From: Blastococcus fimeti
GTDB lineage: Bacteria; Actinomycetota; Actinomycetes; Mycobacteriales; Geodermatophilaceae
Direction of reading: 5' to 3'
Assembly: GCA_900102115.1 (NCBI GenBank)
Contig: FNAW01000002.1
Coordinates: 372,001-436,000 of the forward strand
Length of the DNA: 64,000 nucleotides
Shown here: in pieces, positions 8,546 through 16,590 of the stretch
How positions within the stretch are numbered: position 1 is the stretch's first letter
Layout: each line of letters starts with the position of its first letter
Made by a program: the position numbers and the translations under genes
Notes under the pieces: model-generated
What the model saw: only the letters and a program-made list of their open reading frames with translations
Databases searched by the model: none
Told to the model about the DNA's origin: nothing

Positions 8546-10117
8546 TCAGTCCTGCCGGTCGGCCCGCAGGCCGGCCCGGCGGGCGCCGAGGGAGCACGCC
8601 ATGGCGCCCAGGCAGACGACCAGCAGGGTGATTGCCGTCCAGTGGTAGCCGGTCACCAGGTCGAGCCGGCCCTCGTCGGAGACCTCGGAGATGGTCCCGG
8701 CGAAGACGTAGCGGCGGAGCTCGAAGGGCAGCGGGGTGGTCAGCACGGTGAGGATGACCGCGGTGCCCAGCACGGCCCCGGTGTTCTGCAGCATCAGCCG
8801 CATGCCGTTGGCGATGCCGAGCCGCTCGCTGGGCATCGTGGCCAGCAGGACCTGCGTGTTGGACGGCATGAACAGCCCGGACCCGGCGCCCACCAGGATC
8901 AGAGCGATCATCACCGCGGCGTCGTTCACCTCGGCGCCCGTGAACAGCAGCAGCACGGCCAGACCCGCCGCCGTGGCGGCGTTGCCCAGCACGGTGAGGG
9001 TGTGCGCCTCGATCCAGCGCTGGAAGAAGCCGGACGTCGCGGAGAAGATCAGCGCCGACACCGCGAGCGGGAGCACGCTCCACCCGGCCGACAGTGCGTC
9101 CTCCCCGCCCACGGCCTGGAGGTACAGCGACACCAGCAGCACGACCCCGAAGTTGCTGATGGCGTTGAGGAACGAGGCGCTCAGCCCCCAGGAGAAGCTG
9201 CGGTCCTCGAACAGGCGGGTGTCCATCAGCGGGTCGCGCACCCGCCGCTCGACCAGGAGGAAGGTGGGCAGCAGGACGGCGAAGGCGACGAGGCCGCCGA
9301 TGACCAGCGGGTCCGACCAGCCCAGCGAGGTGACCTGCGAGAGCGCGACCAGCCCGCAGCCCAGACCCAGGAAGGCCAGCAGGTTTCCCGGGACGTCGAG
9401 CGCCAACCGCTCGCCGGACCGCGGCACCGGGCGCAGCGCGACGAAGCCCCACACCAGGCAGCCGATGCCGACCGGCACGTTGGACCAGAACAGCCACTGC
9501 ACGCCGACGTGCTCGGCGAGGAACCCGCCCAGCGTCGGCCCGACCAGCTGGGCGACGGAGAACGACGCCAGGTAGATGCCCATCCCCTGGCCCAGCCGGT
9601 GCCTCGGGAAGGCTCCGGTGACCAGGGCCGCGCTGTTGGTCAGCAGCATCGCCGCGCCCGCTGCCTGGAGCACCCGGCAGGCGACCAGCGACCACGCGTC
9701 GGGGGCGAACCCGGCCAGCAGGTTGCCGACGGTGAAGACGGCCAGCCCGGTCAGGTACATCGACCGGCGGCCGAAGAGGTCGGCCAGCCGCCCGAACGAC
9801 ACCATGAGCAGCGTCTGGGTGAGCATGAACGACAGCAGGATCCAGCTCGACGCCGTCGCCGAGGCGTCGTACTCGCGCGCCACCGCCGGCAGCGCCACGT
9901 TCAAGGCACTGTTCGACAGACCGGAGAACATGCTGGCCAGCCCGACCACGGACAGCGTCCGCCAGGCCTCGCGCATGACGGCCGGGTCGTCCTGGGACGT
10001 CGCCGGCTCCGGCGGGGGCACCGCAGGGAAGGCCGGTTCCGGACTGTCGGTCGCACCGGACGTGCCGACGACCGGCTGCTCGAGACCGTCCGGGCGCGCC
10101 GCGGTCGACCAGGACAT
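8546..10117 (-). CDS. MFS drug-efflux-type transporter (DHA2 family, 14 TM)
   Basis: 523 residues with about 14 hydrophobic segments, the size and layout of EmrB/QacA-type proton antiporters. The A-motif-like loop is GRLADLFGRRSMYL, and motif-C-like sequence AAGAAMLLTNSAALVTGAFP follows. ATG 10117 is chosen because GTGGGGGGT precedes it; an in-frame start eight codons upstream has no such box. It is divergent from the MaoC-type hydratase, and a palindrome resembling the TetR operator at 11903 lies in the shared promoter region, so control by the TetR at 11172-11882 is likely. The substrate is unknown. Confidence 0.9.
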   Translation of the reverse strand: MSWSTAARPDGLEQPVVGTSGATDSPEPAFPAVPPPEPATSQDDPAVMREAWRTLSVVGLASMFSGLSNSALNVALPAVAREYDASATASSWILLSFMLTQTLLMVSFGRLADLFGRRSMYLTGLAVFTVGNLLAGFAPDAWSLVACRVLQAAGAAMLLTNSAALVTGAFPRHRLGQGMGIYLASFSVAQLVGPTLGGFLAEHVGVQWLFWSNVPVGIGCLVWGFVALRPVPRSGERLALDVPGNLLAFLGLGCGLVALSQVTSLGWSDPLVIGGLVAFAVLLPTFLLVERRVRDPLMDTRLFEDRSFSWGLSASFLNAISNFGVVLLVSLYLQAVGGEDALSAGWSVLPLAVSALIFSATSGFFQRWIEAHTLTVLGNAATAAGLAVLLLFTGAEVNDAAVMIALILVGAGSGLFMPSNTQVLLATMPSERLGIANGMRLMLQNTGAVLGTAVILTVLTTPLPFELRRYVFAGTISEVSDEGRLDLVTGYHWTAITLLVVCLGAMACSLGARRAGLRADRQD

Positions 10118-10143
10118 TCGTACCCCCCACTGTCCCGGCAATC

Positions 10144-10160
10144 CTAGAACAAGGCTCTAG
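10144..10160. promoter_or_regulatory. Operator-like CTAGAAC palindrome (degenerate copy)
   Basis: A 17-bp imperfect palindrome CTAGAAC-AAG-GCTCTAG, differing at three positions from the perfect copy at 11903-11919. It lies 27 nt upstream of the MFS start and upstream of the divergent hydratase. Confidence 0.5.
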
Positions 10161-10303
10161 AGCTGAGGACGGCGGTGGGGCATGCTGGCCGGGCGGCGCG
10201 GACCGGCGTCGCGAGGTCGAGGGAAGGCGGAGGCCGGCAGTGGACGCGGGAGCGATGGGTACGAGGACGAGCGGCTCGGGCACGACGGCGGGGGGTGCCT
10301 GAG

Positions 10304-11164
10304 ATGGCGCTGGACCTGTCGGCCGTCGGTCGCGAGGGAACCGTCCACGAGCGGAGCTGGACGTCGAAGGACGCCCTGCTCTACGCCGTCGGCGTCGGCG
10401 CCGGGCTGGGCGACCCCAGCCAGGAGCTGAGCTTCACCACGGAGAACAGCCACGGGGTCGAGCAGCAGGTGCTGCCGACCTTCGGCGTCCTCCTGGCCCA
10501 GGCGCCGGGCGTCAGCATCGGTGAGTTCAACCGCGCGATGCTCGTGCACGCCGAGCAGGAGATCCGGCTGCACCGGGTCCTGCCGGTCGAGGGCACCCTC
10601 CGCGCGCAGGCCCGCGTCGAGTCGATGGAGGGCAAGCGCAGCGGCGCCCTGGTCACGACGTCGTCCACGGCCGTCGACACCGACGGCGCACCGCTGATCA
10701 CCACGCGCAGCTCGATCTTCATCCGCGGCGAGCAGGTCGAGTCCGACCACAAGGCGCCGGCCGACGACTGGGCGCAGCCCGACCGCGCGCCGGACTGGGA
10801 GGTCACCCTCGAGACCCGGCCGGAGCAGGCCCTGCTCTACCGGCTCAACGGCGACCGCAACCCCCTGCACTCCGACCCGGCGTTCGCCGCGCGGGCCGGC
10901 TTCGAGCGGCCGATCCTGCACGGGCTGTGCACCTACGGCATCACCGGCCGCGCACTGCTGATGTCGGCCATGGGCGGCGACCCGGGCCAGTTCCGGGCGA
11001 TGTCCGGGCGGTTCAGCTCGCCGGTCCTGCCCGGTGACGCGCTGACGGTGCGCATCTGGCGCCACGACGGCGGGGCCGACGGCGCCCTGCTGTTCCAGAC
11101 CCTGCGCGGCGACGGCACGGTCGTCATCGACCGCGGCCGTGCGGAGGTCGGCGCCCCCGAGTGA
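10304..11164 (+). CDS. MaoC-like enoyl-CoA hydratase 2
   Basis: 286 residues from ATG 10304, the standard length for double-hotdog hydratase-2 proteins. The C-terminal half carries YRLNGDRNPLHSDPAFA, matching the hydratase-2 signature with the catalytic Asp and His pair. It hydrates 2-trans-enoyl-CoA to the R-3-hydroxyacyl-CoA; relatives act on bile-acid or sterol side-chain CoA esters as well as on fatty acids. It ends 7 nt before the convergent TetR gene. Presence with a thiolase/DUF35 pair, ligases and thioesterase suggests a specialised acyl-CoA route. Confidence 0.9.
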   Translation: MALDLSAVGREGTVHERSWTSKDALLYAVGVGAGLGDPSQELSFTTENSHGVEQQVLPTFGVLLAQAPGVSIGEFNRAMLVHAEQEIRLHRVLPVEGTLRAQARVESMEGKRSGALVTTSSTAVDTDGAPLITTRSSIFIRGEQVESDHKAPADDWAQPDRAPDWEVTLETRPEQALLYRLNGDRNPLHSDPAFAARAGFERPILHGLCTYGITGRALLMSAMGGDPGQFRAMSGRFSSPVLPGDALTVRIWRHDGGADGALLFQTLRGDGTVVIDRGRAEVGAPE

Positions 11165-11171
11165 CCCGGGG

Positions 11172-11882
11172 TCAGGCGCCGGCGATCACCGTGCCGGCGC
11201 CTGGCTGCGGCGCCACCTCGACGGGCGGCTCCAGGGCCGGCTCGACGGGCGTCGGCTCGACGTCCTCGACCAGGACACCGAGCCGCTCGATCATCACGAC
11301 GGCGGCGTCGACGATGGCCTGCGCCTCCCGCCGGGTCCGGCTGCTCATGACCTCGCGGCCCGCCTCGCCGATGACGTTGGTCAGCACCGAGACGGTCACC
11401 CGCCCGATGGCGTCGTCCGGGGCCTGCAGCAGCAGGGAGTTCTGCCGGATCCACTCGTGCCCGCGGGTGCGGCGCAGCAGCTCGAAGCCGGGCGGGCCGT
11501 CCTTGTCGACGAACAGGCTGCCGACAGCCCGGCCCTCCCAGGAGCCGCGGAGGAACCCGCGCGCGCCGGCCACGAACAGGGCGAGGGGCTGCGTCTCCCC
11601 GGCCCTGCGGGCGGCGGTGACCGCCTCGGCGGCCTGCTTCTCCTGGCTGTCCTTCCACTCCTCCCAGAGCGCGAGGAACAGCTCGCTCTTGCCGCCGAAG
11701 TGGTGGTAGAGGCTGCCGACGCTGGAGCCGGCGCGCTCGACCACGTCGGCCACGCTGGACTCGGCGAAGCCGCGCTCGGCGAAGACCTCGCGGGCGGCGT
11801 CGAGCAGCACCCGGCGGGTCTCCCCGGTGCGGCTCCACTTCCAGGCACTGCGCCCGGGAGCGGGGCCGGCGTCGCGTGGCAT
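11172..11882 (-). CDS. TetR-family regulator
   Basis: 236 residues with a clear TetR DNA-binding domain (RRVLLDAAREVFAERGF, then VADVVERAGSSVGSLYHHF). The C-terminal ligand domain gives no hint of the effector. A perfect 17-bp palindrome 21 nt upstream of its start suggests autorepression, and a related sequence before the MFS gene suggests it also controls efflux and the hydratase. It is convergent with the hydratase gene. Confidence 0.9.
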   Translation of the reverse strand: MPRDAGPAPGRSAWKWSRTGETRRVLLDAAREVFAERGFAESSVADVVERAGSSVGSLYHHFGGKSELFLALWEEWKDSQEKQAAEAVTAARRAGETQPLALFVAGARGFLRGSWEGRAVGSLFVDKDGPPGFELLRRTRGHEWIRQNSLLLQAPDDAIGRVTVSVLTNVIGEAGREVMSSRTRREAQAIVDAAVVMIERLGVLVEDVEPTPVEPALEPPVEVAPQPGAGTVIAGA

Positions 11883-11902
11883 CGGATCCCCCTCCGGGCG
11901 GC

Positions 11903-11919
11903 CTAGAACCTGGTTCTAG
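11903..11919. promoter_or_regulatory. Perfect TetR operator-like palindrome
   Basis: CTAGAACC-T-GGTTCTAG, an 8-1-8 perfect inverted repeat 21 nt upstream of the TetR start at 11882. The sequence superficially resembles the TNNAACNNGTTNNA motif of mycobacterial KstR, but the spacing differs by one base. Confidence 0.7.
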
Positions 11920-11997
11920 AACAGCCTAGGCCACGGCGCGGCCCCCGCGGACCCGATCGGGCGAGAGCCTCACCACGCCCGGGAGGGCGGACCCGGG

Positions 11998-12029
11998 CCG
12001 GTCGCCGCTCCCTGCGGAGCGACGACCGG
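11998..12029 (-). terminator. Hairpin terminator after the thiolase operon
   Basis: 14-bp stem (11998-12011 with 12016-12029, one non-Watson-Crick pair) with a CTGC loop, just downstream of the thiolase stop codon at 12038. Confidence 0.7.
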
Positions 12030-12037
12030 CCGTCGGA

Positions 12038-13192
12038 TCAGCGGGGCGACCGGCCCAGCACGAGGGTCGCGCCGGCCATGAACATGCCGCCGTTGCCCAT
12101 GACGACGCTGCGCTCGACGCCCTCGACCTGCGCGGCGGCCTCGCCACGCACCTGGCGCACGGCCTCCTGGATGGCGAACATGCCGTACATCCCGGTGTGG
12201 GTGTACGACATGCCACCGCCGTTGGTGTTCATCGGCAGCCGCCCGCCCGGGGAGGTGTTGCCCTCCGCGACGAACGCACCGGCCTCGCCGCGACCCACGA
12301 ACCCGGCGTCCTCGAGCCCGTAGAGGGGCACGTGCGCGAAGGCGTCGTAGATCATCAGGTGGTCGACGTCGGAGTGCGAGATGCCGGCCTCGGCGAAGGC
12401 CGCCGCGCTCGAGCGCTTGAAGCCGCCGAACGAGGTCATGTCCGGCATCTGGCTGACCATCGGGGAGTCCGCGGCCTCGCCGGCGCCCAGCAGGTGCACG
12501 AGCGGCTTGTCATAGCCGCGCGCCTCCGCCTTCTCCCGGGTGGTGACCACGAGCGCGCCACCGCCGTCGGTGACCAGGCAGCACATGAGCAGGGTGAACG
12601 GCCAGGCGATCATCTTCGACGCGAGGACGTCGTCCACGGTGGCCAGGTCCTGCATGGCGGCGCGCGGGTTCTGGCTCGACCAGCGACGCTGGGCGACGGC
12701 GACCTCGGCCAGCTGCTCGAGGGTCGTGCCGGTCTCGTGCATGAAGCGCAGCGCGGTCAGCGTGAACGCCGTCGGCGGCCCGAAGACCCCGAAGGGCGCC
12801 TCGAACTGGCCGTTGAGCGACTGCGGGCTGCGGCCCCAGCCGGGAGCGTCCACGCGGGACCGGCCGGACTCGCCGTGGGTGATCAGCACGGTCTCGGCCA
12901 GGCCGGCGCGGATCGCGCCGGCGGCGTGCCGGACGTGGAAGAGGAACGAGGTCCCGCCCACGCCCGTGCCGTCGAGCCACTTCGCCTCGATGCCCATCGC
13001 GTGGGCGATGGCCACCGGCCCGGGCGTCTGGACCGTGGCGATGCCGTCGATGTCCGCAGGGGTCATCCCGGCGTCGGCGAGCGCGTTGCGCGCGCCCTGC
13101 AGGTGCAGGCCCGTCGTCGACATGTGGGGCAGCTTGCCCAGCTCGTCGGTCTCGGCGGCACCGATGATGACGATGTCGTCCTTGGCGCTCAT
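12038..13192 (-). CDS. Thiolase-like lipid-transfer protein (SCP-x/Ltp type)
   Basis: 384 residues from ATG 13192. The fold is thiolase-like (IVIIGAAETDELGKL at the N-terminus, NTNGGGMSYTHTG and VMGNGGMFMAGATLVL at the C-terminus). However, the segment that carries the nucleophilic Cys in true thiolases is GVGGTSFLFH (77-86), with no Cys. That is typical of the Ltp2-like branch, whose members act as acyl-CoA aldolases together with a DUF35 protein. The DUF35 gene lies directly upstream with a 4-nt overlap, so the two very probably form a complex. Substrate unknown. Confidence 0.85.
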   Translation of the reverse strand: MSAKDDIVIIGAAETDELGKLPHMSTTGLHLQGARNALADAGMTPADIDGIATVQTPGPVAIAHAMGIEAKWLDGTGVGGTSFLFHVRHAAGAIRAGLAETVLITHGESGRSRVDAPGWGRSPQSLNGQFEAPFGVFGPPTAFTLTALRFMHETGTTLEQLAEVAVAQRRWSSQNPRAAMQDLATVDDVLASKMIAWPFTLLMCCLVTDGGGALVVTTREKAEARGYDKPLVHLLGAGEAADSPMVSQMPDMTSFGGFKRSSAAAFAEAGISHSDVDHLMIYDAFAHVPLYGLEDAGFVGRGEAGAFVAEGNTSPGGRLPMNTNGGGMSYTHTGMYGMFAIQEAVRQVRGEAAAQVEGVERSVVMGNGGMFMAGATLVLGRSPR

Positions 13193-13608
13193 GCGGCACT
13201 CCCGGCAGGTGCGAACAGCGGCAGGTGGACGTCGCCGCGCGGCTCGAAGACCACGCGCAACGGCATGTCCAGCGGCAGCTTCTCGGGGTCGGCCTCGACC
13301 TCGACGAGGTTGGTCATCATGCGCACGCCCTCGGGCAGCTCCACGATCGCGATCACGTAGGGCACGTCCTCGGCGAACCCGGGGGCGGCCCGGTGGCTGA
13401 TGACGTAGGAGTGCAGCGTGGCGGTGCCGTCGCTGACCACCCACTCGAGCTCGGTGGAGTAGCAGAACGGGCAGGCCGGCCGCGGGTAGAAGACGTGCTT
13501 GCCGCAGGAGGTGCACCGCTGGATGCGCAGCTCACCGGCGGCGCAGCCCTCCCAGAACGGGAGGGTCTCCGGGGTGGGGACGGGGGCGGGCTTCGTGGGT
13601 GGCGGCAC
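13189..13608 (-). CDS. DUF35 OB-fold/zinc-ribbon protein, thiolase partner
   Basis: 139 residues from GTG 13608, which follows GAGGAG in the end of the preceding gene. An N-terminal rubredoxin-like zinc ribbon (RCTSCGKHVFYPRPACPFC) is followed by an OB-fold region with the typical YVIAIVELPEGVRMMTNLV stretch. Such proteins bind acyl-CoA and partner thiolase-like enzymes. It sits between the metallo-hydrolase and the thiolase, overlapping the latter by ATGA. Confidence 0.88.
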   Translation of the reverse strand: MPPPTKPAPVPTPETLPFWEGCAAGELRIQRCTSCGKHVFYPRPACPFCYSTELEWVVSDGTATLHSYVISHRAAPGFAEDVPYVIAIVELPEGVRMMTNLVEVEADPEKLPLDMPLRVVFEPRGDVHLPLFAPAGSAA

Positions 13609-13622
13609 CGGCGTGGCTCTCC

Positions 13623-14432
13623 TCAGTTGGGAACGGGATCGGGAACGGTCTGGACGTGGGCGATCGAGGCCTCCACCGAGATCCGCGCGGCGTCGCGCAG
13701 GTCCGGGGCGAGGTCGGGGTACATGCGGTCGACCAGCGCCTCGGGCTCGGTGACGCCCTCGGCCATCGCCTGCGCGACCTGGTCGAGGCGGCGCATGCGG
13801 GACTGGCGCCGGCGCTCGAGCTCGGGCACCGGGCGCGGCAGCGCGGGCCCGTGCCCGGGGAGGATCACCGAGCCCGCCGGGGCGAGCACCTCGCCGAGCC
13901 GGTCGAGGCTGGCGAAGAACTGGCCGAGCCGGCCGGGCTCGACGATCGGCGACCCGCGGCCGAGGACGGTGTCGCCGGTGAGCACGCTGCCCTCGGCGGG
14001 GAGGCGGAAGCAGACCGAGTCGCCAGTGTGGCCCGGCGTCCAGAGCACCCGGACCTCGAGCGCGCCGACCCGCAGGACCTCGTCGTCGGAGAACGGCTGG
14101 TCCGAGAGCCGCGGGTTCGCGGCGCGCAGGGTGGCGCCGGTGACGCGGGCCAGCCGGCGGGCGAGTTCGGAGTGGTCGTGGTGGGCGTGGGTGACCCACA
14201 CGCCGACGATGCGACGGCTCCCGGCCGCGGCGAGGATCGCGGCCAGGTGCGCGTCGTCGTCCGGGCCGGGGTCCACGACGGCACAGACGTCGCTGCCGGG
14301 CTCGGCCAGCAGCCACGTGTTGGTGCCCTCGAACGTCCAGGCATTGGCGTTGGGCGCGAGCACGAGGGTCGCGCGCTCGGTCACGCTCAGCGGGTCGCCA
14401 GGGCGCGGGGGCGCGGTGTCCCGGGTCCACAC
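13623..14432 (-). CDS. MBL-fold metallo-hydrolase (LACTB2-like)
   Basis: 269 residues with the dinuclear metal motif THAHHDH, a further TPGHTGDSV and LTGDTVLGRG, and GHGPAL near the C-terminus. This is the glyoxalase II/LACTB2 branch of the metallo-beta-lactamase fold; hydrolysis of a thioester, phosphoester or lactone is possible. GTG 14432 is supported by AGGAGG upstream. It is the first gene of an operon with DUF35 (14 nt gap) and the thiolase-like protein, so a thioester or lactone intermediate of that pathway is a likely substrate. Confidence 0.85.
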   Translation of the reverse strand: MWTRDTAPPRPGDPLSVTERATLVLAPNANAWTFEGTNTWLLAEPGSDVCAVVDPGPDDDAHLAAILAAAGSRRIVGVWVTHAHHDHSELARRLARVTGATLRAANPRLSDQPFSDDEVLRVGALEVRVLWTPGHTGDSVCFRLPAEGSVLTGDTVLGRGSPIVEPGRLGQFFASLDRLGEVLAPAGSVILPGHGPALPRPVPELERRRQSRMRRLDQVAQAMAEGVTEPEALVDRMYPDLAPDLRDAARISVEASIAHVQTVPDPVPN

Positions 14433-14446
14433 GACGAGCGCCTCCT

Positions 14447-14459
14447 GAATTCTAGAATC
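14447..14459. promoter_or_regulatory. ATTCTAGAAT palindrome before the metallo-hydrolase operon
   Basis: GAATTCTAGAATC contains a perfect 10-bp palindrome. It shares the CTAGAA half-site with the two TetR operator-like sites at 10144 and 11903, so it may be a weaker site for the same regulator. Confidence 0.35.
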
Positions 14460-14468
14460 GCGCTCACC

Positions 14469-15692
14469 CTAGACCATGGGCCGGCGCTCTCCTGAGGACC
14501 GCCCGGCGGGGTCGAGCGGCCGCGCGGGCGGCTCGATCCGCGACCCCGGCTCGGCGGCGGCCGCGGCGAGCAGGAGCACGCCGGCCGCGACGGCGAAGGC
14601 GACCGACGCACTCGTGGCGTCCGCCACCCGGCCCAGCAGGACAGCCCCCAGGGCCTGACCCACGGTCAGCGCGATGAAGCCGCGACCGGCCGCGGCCGCC
14701 GCACCGGCCGGATCCCGCTGGGCGGCCCAGGCCAGCAGCACGCCGGTGAGCGCGACGAAGGCGGCGCCGAAGCCGGCCAGAGACAGAGCCGCACCCAGCG
14801 GAGCCGCGGCCGTCACCCCGAGCCCGACCGTGCCCGCGGCGGCCGTGAGCACGCTGAGGATCCAGGCCGCCCGCACACCCACGCGCAGGACCAGCACCCC
14901 GCTGATCCCACCGAGCAGCCCGGCGGCGCCGAGGACACACCACAGGAGCCCGGTGAGTCGATCCGGTAGGCCACCTTGGTCCGCGAGCAGGTCACGGCCG
15001 AAGGTCCACACCGCGGAGCAGCCCGTGCCGGCCAGGAGAGCGGCGACCAGCGGCCGCCGCAGCCAGGGCTGCTCCACCCGGCCGGGCGCCCGCTCGACGC
15101 CGGGGGGCCGCGGGCCGGGTTCCGGGCTCCACCGCGCACTCCGGTCCGCCCAGACCGTCGCCAGCACCGCCAGCACCGCGAACGCGACCCACGACCAGCG
15201 CCAGGCCCCGGGGACGGAGAGCACCAGCAGGCCGCCGACGACGACGCCGGCTCCGGTACCGCTGTTCACCACCCCCTGGGCACGCGGCACCTGGGGATCC
15301 GGCACCGTGCCGGCGACGGCGGCAACGGTCGCGGGGGTCGCCGCGCCTGCACCACTCCCGGCGAGCAGCGCCCCCGCGGCGAGGACGAGCCCGCTCCAGG
15401 CAACGCCCACCAGGAGGCAGCCGAGAGCGGCACTCCCCCCGGCGCACCACAGCGCGGTGCGCGCGTGACCGGTGGACACCAGCCGGCCGGCCAGGACGAC
15501 GGCCCCGCAGTAGCCGGCGTAGCTGCCGGCCGCGATGACCCCGGCGGTGCCGGTGGAGAGCCCGAAGTCCGCCCGGAACTCCGGCAGGTAGAGCCCGTAG
15601 CCGTACCGGGCCAGGCCGTAGGTGACGGCGATGACGGCCAGGCCGGCGGCCACCAGCTGTCCAGGACGCTGCTGTAACGATCGTTTCGGCAT
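14469..15692 (-). CDS. MFS transporter, YbfB/YjiJ type
   Basis: 407 residues with about 12 hydrophobic segments. The N-terminal pattern TYGLARYGYGLYLPEFRADFGLS is characteristic of the YbfB/YjiJ (MFS_4) family, whose substrates are largely unknown. It is divergent from a TetR gene with only 21 nt between start codons. Two copies of a 10-bp palindrome cover this gap and the first codons of this gene, so direct repression by that TetR is very likely. Confidence 0.9.
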   Translation of the reverse strand: MPKRSLQQRPGQLVAAGLAVIAVTYGLARYGYGLYLPEFRADFGLSTGTAGVIAAGSYAGYCGAVVLAGRLVSTGHARTALWCAGGSAALGCLLVGVAWSGLVLAAGALLAGSGAGAATPATVAAVAGTVPDPQVPRAQGVVNSGTGAGVVVGGLLVLSVPGAWRWSWVAFAVLAVLATVWADRSARWSPEPGPRPPGVERAPGRVEQPWLRRPLVAALLAGTGCSAVWTFGRDLLADQGGLPDRLTGLLWCVLGAAGLLGGISGVLVLRVGVRAAWILSVLTAAAGTVGLGVTAAAPLGAALSLAGFGAAFVALTGVLLAWAAQRDPAGAAAAAGRGFIALTVGQALGAVLLGRVADATSASVAFAVAAGVLLLAAAAAEPGSRIEPPARPLDPAGRSSGERRPMV

Positions 15693-15702
15693 AACGATCG
15701 TT
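15676..15702. promoter_or_regulatory. Tandem TetR operator, two AACGATCGTT palindromes
   Basis: Perfect palindrome AACGATCGTT at 15676-15685 and again at 15693-15702, 17 bp apart, and the two form a larger inverted repeat ending in TGTAACG/CGTTACA. The first copy lies inside the 5' end of the MFS gene, the second just before its ATG. Confidence 0.8.
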
Positions 15703-15713
15703 ACAGTAGGACC

Positions 15714-16322
15714 GTGACCACGGACCTGGCATCTCGACCGGCGCGCCAGCGGCTGCTCGCCGCGGCGGCGGAGCTGTTCTACGAGTCGGGCATCGCCGCG
15801 ACCGGGGTCGACGCCGTCCTGCGTCGCGCCGGGGTCTCACCCGCGACGATGTACGCCCACTTCGCCGGCAAGGACGCCCTGGTCGCCGCCTACCTCGAGG
15901 AACGCCACGCAGCGTGGCGACGGACGTGGGACGAGGCCCTCGCCGAACGGACCGATCCGATCGACCGGCTGCTCTCGGTCTTCGACGCCGTCGCCCGCTA
16001 CCGGCAGCGCGAGGGGAACCAGCGCGGTTGCGGCTTCCTCGCGGCGGCCACCGAGCTACCGCCGGGCCATCCCGGCCACCACTGGCTCGATGCCGACTCG
16101 CGGCTGCTCACCGACCGGCTGCGCGAGCTCGCCGTAGAGGCCGGCGCCACCGGGCCCGACGATCTGGCGGCCACCCTGCTACTCCTCTACGACGGCGTGC
16201 TCAACCGCTACGCCCGCGCCGCCACGACGCCGGGACTAGCAGCCGACGACCCGCTCGCCCGTGCCCGCCGCCTCGCGGCTGCCTGGGTGGCCTCGGCGCT
16301 CAGGGAGCCTTCGGGATCATGA
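15714..16322 (+). CDS. TetR-family regulator of the adjacent MFS gene
   Basis: 202 residues from GTG 15714, with the TetR HTH RQRLLAAAAELFYESGI ... VDAVLRRAGVSPATMYAHF and a C-terminal domain of the TetR_C type (GCGFLAAATELPPGHPGHH). The tandem palindromes directly upstream make autoregulation and repression of the divergent transporter the obvious model. The 3' end overlaps the convergent PspC gene by 23 nt. Confidence 0.9.
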   Translation: MTTDLASRPARQRLLAAAAELFYESGIAATGVDAVLRRAGVSPATMYAHFAGKDALVAAYLEERHAAWRRTWDEALAERTDPIDRLLSVFDAVARYRQREGNQRGCGFLAAATELPPGHPGHHWLDADSRLLTDRLRELAVEAGATGPDDLAATLLLLYDGVLNRYARAATTPGLAADDPLARARRLAAAWVASALREPSGS

Positions 16323-16482
16323 TCCACAGGGCGATGTAGACGAGCTCGCCGACGCCGAACAGGCCGAAGAGCACGAACGCCACGCGCACCAGGCCGCGGG
16401 AGACCCCGAACCGGTCCGCCAGCGCGGCGCAGACCCCCGCGAGAACCTTGCCGGACCGGGGCCGCACGAGCGTCGATGCCAT
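16300..16482 (-). CDS. PspC-domain membrane protein
   Basis: 60-residue protein consisting of a single PspC domain: RPRSGKVLAGVCAALADRFG at the N-terminus, then one membrane segment (VRVAFVLFGLFGVGELVYIALWIMI). Small PspC proteins are linked to envelope stress responses, but this one stands alone with no PspA neighbour. It overlaps the convergent TetR gene by 23 nt. Confidence 0.88.
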   Translation of the reverse strand: MASTLVRPRSGKVLAGVCAALADRFGVSRGLVRVAFVLFGLFGVGELVYIALWIMIPKAP

Positions 16483-16554
16483 GGGGCCGGTCTACCCCGG
16501 TCGCGCCGTCACCACCACCCCCCGCGCCCGACCCGGCCGAGGTGTCGCCAGGTA

Positions 16555-16568
16555 GTTGACCGTTCAAG
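16555..16568. promoter_or_regulatory. MarR-type palindrome upstream of the dioxygenase
   Basis: TTGA-CCGT-TCAAG, 23 nt before the dioxygenase ATG. It closely resembles the two sites at 21568 and 21601 in front of the MarR/azoreductase pair and may bind the same regulator. Confidence 0.5.
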
Positions 16569-16590
16569 TATTCGCATCTACGGTCGGGCC

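Noticed and set aside
11903-11919. KstR (cholesterol regulon) site
   Set aside because: The AAC-GTT pairing resembles the motif but the spacing is one base longer, and the flanking palindrome extends beyond the KstR consensus; better explained by the adjacent TetR.
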